From Symbiodinium natans (Eukaryota; Sar; Dinophyceae; Suessiales; Symbiodiniaceae), in the NCBI GenBank assembly GCA_905221605.1, contig CAJNDS010000007.1, forward strand, positions 2,501-66,500: a stretch of DNA of 64,000 nt. The letters are read 5' to 3'. The translations under genes were made by a program, and so were the position numbers. This document shows, in pieces, positions 63,501 to 64,000 of the stretch. The notes under the pieces were generated by a model that worked only from the letters and a program-made list of their open reading frames with translations, made no database searches and had not been told where the DNA came from. Every line of letters starts with the position of its first letter. The stretch's first letter is position 1.

Positions 63501-64000
63501 TGTTTATATATATATATATATGTTAACATCAGGGGTGAATTATATTTGGGGGAAGGGATTGCTTGGAGCTTCATGGTACTTAGTCGCTAATTGGAGCTGT
63601 ACAGGCTGTACTTATAGCCCTGTTAGAAGTCCCCTAAGTCTAGTTACCTAGGCTATAATTGTCATATCTACAGTCATCATCAGTTACTAAGTACCATGAA
63701 CCTCCCAAGTAGGGACCATATTAAGGGCCCATGAACCCTAAACCCTAAACCCTAAACCCTAAACCCTAAACCCTATATAGGTTAAGGGCCCATGAAACGA
63801 CCCTTAGAGGGAAGACTCCATGAGGACGTGGCTGGGCGACTGGCGTGCTCCGGCATGGAAGGTCTAGGTCCTCTGAAAACCCCTCGCCCCGAAGCCCTAA
63901 ACCCTAAACCCTAAACCCTAAACCCTAAACCCTAAACCCTAAACCCTAAACCCTAAACCCTAAACCCTAAACCCTAAACCCTAAACCCTAAACCCTAAAC
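41654..64000 (+). CDS. Insulin-degrading-enzyme-like M16 metallopeptidase, N-terminal part, 19 exons, runs off right edge
   Basis: Zinc metallopeptidase of the M16 (insulysin/pitrilysin) family, which degrades peptides inside a clamshell chamber. Exons: 41654-41698, 42733-42804, 46029-46077, 46639-46681, 46816-46853, 46991-47024, 47353-47399, 48738-48788, 50154-50198, 50750-50796, 51522-51558, 52504-52544, 54903-54986, 56823-56865, 58840-58907, 61442-61516, 61675-61728, 62576-62606, 63825 to about 63864. Joined, they read in one frame and follow the order of insulysin from its NGLRVLLVSD strand to the GHEGPSSLL helix, with nearly equal spacing. The inverted zinc motif HLCEH is formed across an intron, and the third ligand Glu lies in EVQAIEAEDAKN, so the active site looks intact. 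About two thirds of a usual 1,000-residue protein is missing beyond the edge, and any N-terminal extension is unknown. Introns (up to 3.2 kb) hold telomere-like arrays and MITEs. Family assignment is from memory of conserved motifs. Confidence 0.93.
42000..42116. mobile_element. Degenerate family F element
   Basis: GTGGTCCCGTAAAATGGTCC and ATGGGCCCTTGG match the family interior; the ends are worn. Confidence 0.55.
42338..42434. mobile_element. Family A element, full copy without array
   Basis: GGGATATTCCCCC at the left, GGGGGAGCATCCC at the right, with inner arms as in the copy at 44.4 kb. It lies in the M16 intron between exons 1 and 2. Confidence 0.88.
42733..42804 (+). CDS. M16 peptidase exon 2, NGLRVLLVSD strand
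   Basis: Reads LSLANGLRVLLVSDATAR and then about six more residues. This is the hallmark first strand of M16 proteases. Acceptor GTGCCAG. The donor is probably GT after 42804, or after 42801, giving phase 0. Confidence 0.9.
42856..42876. mobile_element. Family C right-end fragment
   Basis: ATTCCTAGGTTACTCTTGGG, within the sequence downstream of M16 exon 2. Confidence 0.5.
43500..43600. mobile_element. Element I, 26 bp terminal inverted repeats
   Basis: CTACAGCAAACTCCAGGAAG at the left pairs with CTTCTTGGAGTTTACTGTAG at the right. 101 bp, in the M16 intron between exons 2 and 3. Confidence 0.88.
44371..44484. mobile_element. Family A inverted-repeat element, full copy
   Basis: TTGGGATGTTCCCCC at the left and its complement at the right. 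The inner arms also pair (ACTAACAGTCC.. with ..GGACTGTTAGT; TAGGGATT with AATCCCTA). It lies in an M16 intron. No coding capacity, so MITE-like. Confidence 0.9.
44868..45018 (-). repeat. CCCTAAG then CCCTAAA array in M16 intron
   Basis: Several CCCTAAG units followed by about 14 CCCTAAA units. Confidence 0.95.
45303..45395. mobile_element. Family C element with both ends lost into arrays
   Basis: Internal TTATTTCC..GTTTCCCTTACAATCC to GGCTACTTCTGGGTTCAGGG. CCCTAAA precedes and TTTAGGG follows with no intact ends. M16 intron. Confidence 0.75.
45848..45947. mobile_element. Family C element, degenerate ends
   Basis: GGGTGGGCCCTTATTCCC to TTATTCCTTTGGTCTAG with the conserved GGTTCCCTT and AAAAGGGCACCC core. 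Confidence 0.72.
46029..46077 (+). CDS. M16 peptidase exon 3, first half of zinc motif
   Basis: Reads AGFYLDPPDLPGLAHL plus the first base of Cys. It matches the DPP-x-x-PGLAH segment that precedes HxxEH. Acceptor CGGCCAG; donor GC (CTCT|GCCC), phase 1. Confidence 0.9.
46398..46625. repeat. Dispersed repeat L, copy 2
   Basis: Same order as copy 1, including the GGCAACCCCGGCCGGGCAAA block near its right end. It carries a GTAGTACTAGTAG-type microsatellite. It ends just before M16 exon 4. Confidence 0.8.
46639..46681 (+). CDS. M16 peptidase exon 4, EHMLFLG
   Basis: Starts GC|GAGCACATG, completing Cys and then EHMLFLGTEDYPEE. With exon 3 it gives the full zinc motif HLCEH, including the catalytic Glu. 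Acceptor CCCGAG|GC; donor GC (GAGGA|GCCG), phase 2. Confidence 0.93.
46816..46853 (+). CDS. M16 peptidase exon 5
   Basis: G completes the split Glu, then NSFRLFLSDKGG, equivalent to the NxYxxFLxxHGG segment. Donor GC (GGCA|GCCC), phase 1. Confidence 0.9.
46900..46968 (+). repeat. TTCTTAGGG nonamer array in M16 intron
   Basis: Seven to eight identical 9 bp units between M16 exons 5 and 6. Confidence 0.95.
46991..47024 (+). CDS. M16 peptidase exon 6 (34 bp micro-exon)
   Basis: GT completes Ser, then LNAFTREQET. This is the GGSLNAFTxxExT motif of the family. Acceptor CTCCCCAG|GT; donor GC (ACGAC|GCAG), phase 2. Confidence 0.9.
47353..47399 (+). CDS. M16 peptidase exon 7
   Basis: Reads T|YYFDVSPASLVESLR, matching the YYFDV segment. 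The acceptor AAG lies directly after a (GA)n run at 47327-47352. Donor GT (GAGAC|GTCC), phase 1. Confidence 0.92.
47495..47552. repeat. T-run followed by G-run
   Basis: About 35 T (one G) then 16 G. Similar T-to-G tracts occur at 12724-12772, 16990-17022 and 40137-40168. Confidence 0.9.
47864..48050 (-). repeat. CCCTAAA array in M16 intron
   Basis: About 26 units with a few 8 bp CCCTAAAA units. Confidence 0.95.
48496..48722. mobile_element. Family C copy plus a second right end separated by an array
   Basis: A full copy (GGACCCAGAGTAGGCCC to CTACTCCTCTGTCTAG at 48604) is followed by a 90 bp CCCTAAA array and then another right end CCTAGGTTACTCTTGGGTCT(AG). M16 exon 8 starts 15 bp later. Confidence 0.8.
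48738..48788 (+). CDS. M16 peptidase exon 8
   Basis: GC completes Arg, then FGSFFTSPLFAESSLD, equivalent to RFAQFFxxPLF in insulysin. Acceptor CTCCGAG|GC; donor GC (GACC|GCGCC), phase 1. Confidence 0.92.
48796..48990 (+). repeat. TTTAGGG then GGGTTCAA arrays in M16 intron
   Basis: Twelve heptamers begin just after M16 exon 8. They are followed by about twelve 8 bp GGGTTCAA units, then a return to TTTAGGG. Confidence 0.95.
49545..49950. repeat. Block with worn relatives of the 57 bp unit
   Basis: CATGCTACTCGTACCAGAGC, CCATGCTACCAGTGCAT and CGGCCAGTGCCTCCAT recur and resemble the minisatellite at 53.5 kb in order. ORFs here appear on both strands. Confidence 0.55.
50154..50198 (+). CDS. M16 peptidase exon 9, third zinc ligand
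   Basis: Reads R|EVQAIEAEDAKNRQ. The Glu of EAED corresponds to the third zinc ligand Glu of the REVxAVxSExxKN motif. Acceptor GCCGAG|GC; donor GC (CAAA|GCTC), phase 1. Confidence 0.92.
50414..50540. mobile_element. Family F element
   Basis: GGTAGTTTCATGGACCGTTA at the left, GGGACCATGTAACTACC at the right, with GGGTACCC inside. M16 intron. Confidence 0.82.
50750..50796 (+). CDS. M16 peptidase exon 10
   Basis: GT completes Ser, then DSFRFNQLVKLFATE, equivalent to the DAWRLxQLxK helix. Acceptor AACCAG|GT; donor GC (GAG|GCCGG), phase 0. Confidence 0.9.
50838..50912 (-). repeat. CCCTAAA array in M16 intron
   Basis: About ten perfect units downstream of M16 exon 10. Confidence 0.95.
51050..51480. 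other. Non-coding block with repeated CCTAGGTACCTACCCC motif
   Basis: TTCGCTAGGTACCTACCCCA and TTCCCCTAGGTACCTGCCC, plus a direct duplication of CCCAACCCAAACTCCAAACA and CATTCCCCGGAG. The CCTAGGTACCTACCCC motif also appears at 5882. No gene seen apart from the M16 exon at 51522. Confidence 0.5.
51522..51558 (+). CDS. M16 peptidase exon 11
   Basis: Reads GHPQRKFGAGNL plus one base, matching HPFxKFxTGN. Acceptor TCCCCAG|GG; donor GC (CTTC|GCGT), phase 1. Confidence 0.92.
51604..51687 (-). repeat. GCCTGAA/CCCTGAA array in M16 intron
   Basis: Three GCCTGAA units then eight CCCTGAA units, another locally homogenised heptamer variant. Confidence 0.92.
51960..52400. other. M16 intron stretch without arrays
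   Basis: Contains a T-run at 52003-52018 and otherwise unique sequence. I see no convincing exon or repeat here. Confidence 0.4.
52504..52544 (+). CDS. M16 peptidase exon 12 (41 bp micro-exon)
   Basis: GC completes Arg, then TLAEPARDGRART. It fills exactly the 14-residue gap between GN(L/K) and the next exon in the insulysin alignment. Acceptor CCTAAG|GC; donor GC (ACA|GCTTT), phase 0. Confidence 0.8.
52678..52974 (+). CDS. ATG frame of 98 codons inside an M16 intron, doubtful
   Basis: Contains MRARNLYLQWCCADLCAGIQ and LACLFRWFRMWRKEASWEPI. The last third overlaps the left arm of inverted-repeat element J (52913-53036). It lies between M16 exons 12 and 13. No family recognised. Confidence 0.25.
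   Translation: MRARNLYLQWCCADLCAGIQSFCRHCSGAGVQRLASIAAFGLACLFRWFRMWRKEASWEPILSNLSGVLDRDGEFFVGSLTQRDHLYYYDGIRYQQPY
52913..53036. mobile_element. Element J, long inverted repeat
   Basis: AACCCAGAGGGACCATTTGT at the left pairs with ACAAATGGACCCTCTGGGT at the right. Inner arms around GGTACC also pair. M16 intron. Confidence 0.86.
53184..53282 (+). repeat. TTTAGGG array in M16 intron
   Basis: About 14 perfect units just upstream of the 69 bp and 57 bp minisatellites. Confidence 0.95.
53355..53491. repeat. 69 bp direct duplication
   Basis: CGGACATGTACAGCCGCTCA and the following bases to CCCTCACGAT occur twice in tandem, plus a worn third copy upstream. The first copy has one G more in its G-run. 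Confidence 0.9.
53489..54540. repeat. 57 bp minisatellite, about 17 units, in M16 intron
   Basis: Unit starts GATGAGAACGTCCGTGGTAC and ends CCATGCCCGCAC. Length 57 = 19 codons keeps frames open: a 446-codon plus-strand frame and several minus-strand frames of 140-190 codons. One unit is truncated at 54373-54400 and shifts frame. It lies between M16 exons 12 and 13, so I read it as satellite DNA, not protein. Confidence 0.92.
54870..54904 (+). repeat. TTTAGGG array supplying an M16 splice acceptor
   Basis: Five units; the last TTTAG forms the acceptor of M16 exon 13, so the array touches the exon. Confidence 0.9.
54903..54986 (+). CDS. M16 peptidase exon 13, acceptor supplied by telomeric array
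   Basis: Reads GVQQEYFQQYYDAGLMALCV and then LGRESLGD, the YYSxxLMAVCVLGRESL motif of insulysins. The acceptor is TTTAG|GG, the last unit of the TTTAGGG array directly upstream. Donor GC (GAC|GCTC), phase 0. Confidence 0.93.
55167..55309. mobile_element. Family F element
   Basis: GGTAGTGTCGTGGACCC at the left, GGGATCATGTAACTACC at the right, with GGGCCCATACTAAGG near the right end. M16 intron. Confidence 0.82.
56030..56165. mobile_element. Family F element, left end worn
   Basis: GGGCCCTTGATATGGCCCC at the left, GGGACCATGGAACTACC at the right. M16 intron. Confidence 0.78.
56823..56865 (+). CDS. M16 peptidase exon 14
   Basis: Reads DLKKVVEQSFGRIR plus one base; it continues directly from SLGD as in the family (SLDDLxxLVxxxFSxV). 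Acceptor CTCAAG|GA; donor GC (CGAG|GCGG), phase 1. Confidence 0.88.
56915..57048 (+). repeat. TTTAGGG array in M16 intron
   Basis: About 18 units downstream of M16 exon 14. Confidence 0.95.
57653..57764. mobile_element. Family C element, full copy
   Basis: TAGGACTGGGAGTAGGCCC at the left, GGTTACTCCTGGGTCTAG at the right. M16 intron. Confidence 0.83.
57916..58030. repeat. Dispersed repeat K, copy 2
   Basis: Second copy of the element at 25.1 kb, same orientation, in an M16 intron. It immediately precedes a coding-like block. Confidence 0.82.
58034..58234 (+). CDS. Coding-like block inside an M16 intron
   Basis: An open frame includes QARMMAVTFFQWCDEERPLG, PLHVMEDLLDARFSLRPRLD and AASERRAQVCRGYLPHG. 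It starts at the end of a family-K repeat copy and ends at the inverted repeat of a family-E element. It lies between M16 exons 14 and 15 on the same strand and does not match insulysin. It may be a captured exon or a nested gene piece. Confidence 0.42.
   Translation, partial: RVECCRYHDQARMMAVTFFQWCDEERPLGPLHVMEDLLDARFSLRPRLDAASERRAQVCRGYLPHG
58230..58317. mobile_element. Family E inverted-repeat element
   Basis: GGTAGTTCTCAAAAACTAGG at the left, CCTAGTTTAGGAAACTACC at the right. 88 bp, in an M16 intron. Confidence 0.85.
58840..58907 (+). CDS. M16 peptidase exon 15, GA donor
   Basis: GT completes Gly, then AGLRASPFLPWRGVEHLGKR and QS. EHL and the following exon have the same spacing as in insulysin only if the donor is GA (TCG|GAATTC), phase 0. 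Acceptor GCAAG|GT. Confidence 0.85.
59210..59500. other. M16 intron stretch, degenerate G-rich repeats
   Basis: Worn TTTAGGGG-like units and short unique pieces. No gene supported. Confidence 0.4.
60340..60415. repeat. AAT/AAG trinucleotide microsatellite
   Basis: Mixed TAATCA, AGAAGA and AATAAT units just upstream of the purine block. Confidence 0.85.
60473..60545 (+). CDS. Candidate exon, unknown
   Basis: Acceptor GTTATCCAG|AA, frame KIQKAVGQDLVLLGSDIYKP then GVPE, running into a purine microsatellite. It lies between M16 exons 15 and 16 but does not match that family. Confidence 0.3.
60547..60757. repeat. Purine microsatellite (GA)n / (GGGAGA)n
   Basis: GAGAGA, GAGCGA and GGGAGA units over 210 bp. 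Four overlapping ORFs on the two strands are artefacts of it. M16 intron. Confidence 0.95.
61442..61516 (+). CDS. M16 peptidase exon 16
   Basis: Reads VVPVAERRSISVSWPFLFRN then EDEKQ, equivalent to the IVPIKDxRxLxVxFPxP strand. Acceptor TTGTTTCAG|GT; donor GC (CAG|GCGAG), phase 0. Confidence 0.92.
61675..61728 (+). CDS. M16 peptidase exon 17
   Basis: Reads AWIHCKPFAVLSFLLGHE, matching YLxHLxGHE. Acceptor CCGGTAG|GC; donor GC (CACGAG|GCTC), phase 0. Confidence 0.92.
62576..62606 (+). CDS. M16 peptidase exon 18 (31 bp micro-exon)
   Basis: Reads GPSSLLSRWR plus one base and continues GHE into GHEGPSSLL, as in family members. Acceptor TGCGAG|GG. The donor is inferred as GA (CGAC|GACA), because this makes the spacing to the next exon match; the exact end is uncertain. 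Confidence 0.8.
62641..62751 (-). repeat. AAAGCCT heptamer array
   Basis: About 14 AAAGCCT units interspersed with AAAGATA units, between M16 exons 18 and 19. Confidence 0.93.
62921..62973 (+). CDS. Candidate exon, unknown
   Basis: Acceptor GGTGCGCAG|GT and donor CTCCC|GTGAAA enclose VLKTSNPEIWQCFLERLP. It lies between M16 exons 18 and 19 and does not fit the insulysin order there. Confidence 0.3.
63562..63711. mobile_element. Family B element, full copy
   Basis: CTTGGAGCTTCATGGTACTT at the left, GTACCATGAACCTCCCAAGT at the right. It lies in the last M16 intron, directly beside a family-F copy. Confidence 0.85.
63711..63806. mobile_element. Family F element with telomeric array inside
   Basis: AGGGACCATATTAAGGGCCC then six CCCTAAA units, then TTAAGGGCCCATGAAACGAC. 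It touches the family-B copy on its left. Confidence 0.78.
63825..63864 (+). CDS. M16 peptidase exon 19 of window (gene continues past right edge)
   Basis: GA completes Arg, then RGWATGVLRHG, equivalent to the KGWxxxLxxG turn after GSLLxxLK. Acceptor CATGAG|GA. The donor is uncertain (GT at 63865, or an earlier GC). Confidence 0.65.
63897..64000 (-). repeat. CCCTAAA array at right edge
   Basis: About 15 perfect units continuing past the window. The M16 gene also continues, so this is an intron tract, not a chromosome end. Confidence 0.93.

Larger units (their letters stand above)
1..64000. repeat. Interspersed telomere-type (TTTAGGG/CCCTAAA) arrays across the whole window
   Basis: Well over a hundred tracts of the heptamer, from 2 to about 30 units, occur on both strands throughout. 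Many are perfect; others are locally degenerate. Orientation does not follow gene direction. Seven-base periodicity puts a stop in all three frames every 21 bp on either strand, which cuts every ORF and gives the spurious ends GLGFRV and NPKP. The long perfect tracts are listed separately. Confidence 0.98.

Noticed and set aside
63897-64000. Right-edge CCCTAAA array as a true chromosome end
   Set aside because: The orientation could suit a chromosome end only by chance. The M16 gene is still incomplete here, and identical arrays of both orientations occur throughout.
1-64000. Whole window as a chimeric assembly or concatenated telomere reads
   Set aside because: M16 exons stay collinear and in phase across 22 kb and CDC123-like exons across 5 kb, with arrays between them. 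Random joining would not do this.
1-64000. Dinoflagellate spliced-leader gene, 5S rRNA, U6 or tRNA genes
   Set aside because: I looked for their known core motifs while reading and did not see them; weak negatives without a proper search.

Overview
The window looks like nuclear DNA of a dinoflagellate, most likely a suessialean/Symbiodiniaceae-type genome. Short blocks of unique sequence are separated every 100-400 bp by telomere-type heptamer arrays (TTTAGGG on either strand). At first sight this resembles a subtelomere. Read with splicing in mind, it is genic: the unique blocks contain very small exons (about 35-90 bp), and the telomere-like arrays and many small inverted-repeat elements lie in the introns. 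Introns start with GC or GA as often as GT, and the exon after the AG nearly always begins with G. Both are known dinoflagellate traits. No spliced-leader, rRNA or tRNA gene was recognised.

Layout. 0-31 kb: dense arrays with about 40 candidate exons bounded by splice-like sites. I could not assign families to these. It also holds minisatellites at 7.0-8.3 kb, an AT-rich island at 10.2-10.7 kb and one minus-strand exon with a membrane segment at 28.5-28.8 kb. 31.3-36.1 kb: a plus-strand CDC123/D123-like gene in about eight exons. 36.3-36.8 kb: pieces of a Copia-type reverse transcriptase, interrupted twice by CCCTAAA arrays. 37.4-41.0 kb: further unassigned exons. 41.65 kb to the right edge: the N-terminal part (about 350 residues) of an insulin-degrading-enzyme-like M16 metallopeptidase. 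It has 19 collinear exons whose phases agree at nearly every junction, and it runs off the window.

At least ten families of short inverted-repeat (MITE-like) elements recur. In several copies a telomeric array sits inside the element or replaces one end. The arrays are therefore insertions or expansions within genes and transposable elements, not a chromosome end. The collinear M16 exons over 22 kb argue against an assembly artefact. Intron arrays may act as, or derive from, introner-like elements; that part is inference.

Family calls for the M16 and CDC123 genes rest on motif recall and on junction-by-junction reading frames. Most other exon calls rest only on an open frame between plausible splice sites and are given low confidence.
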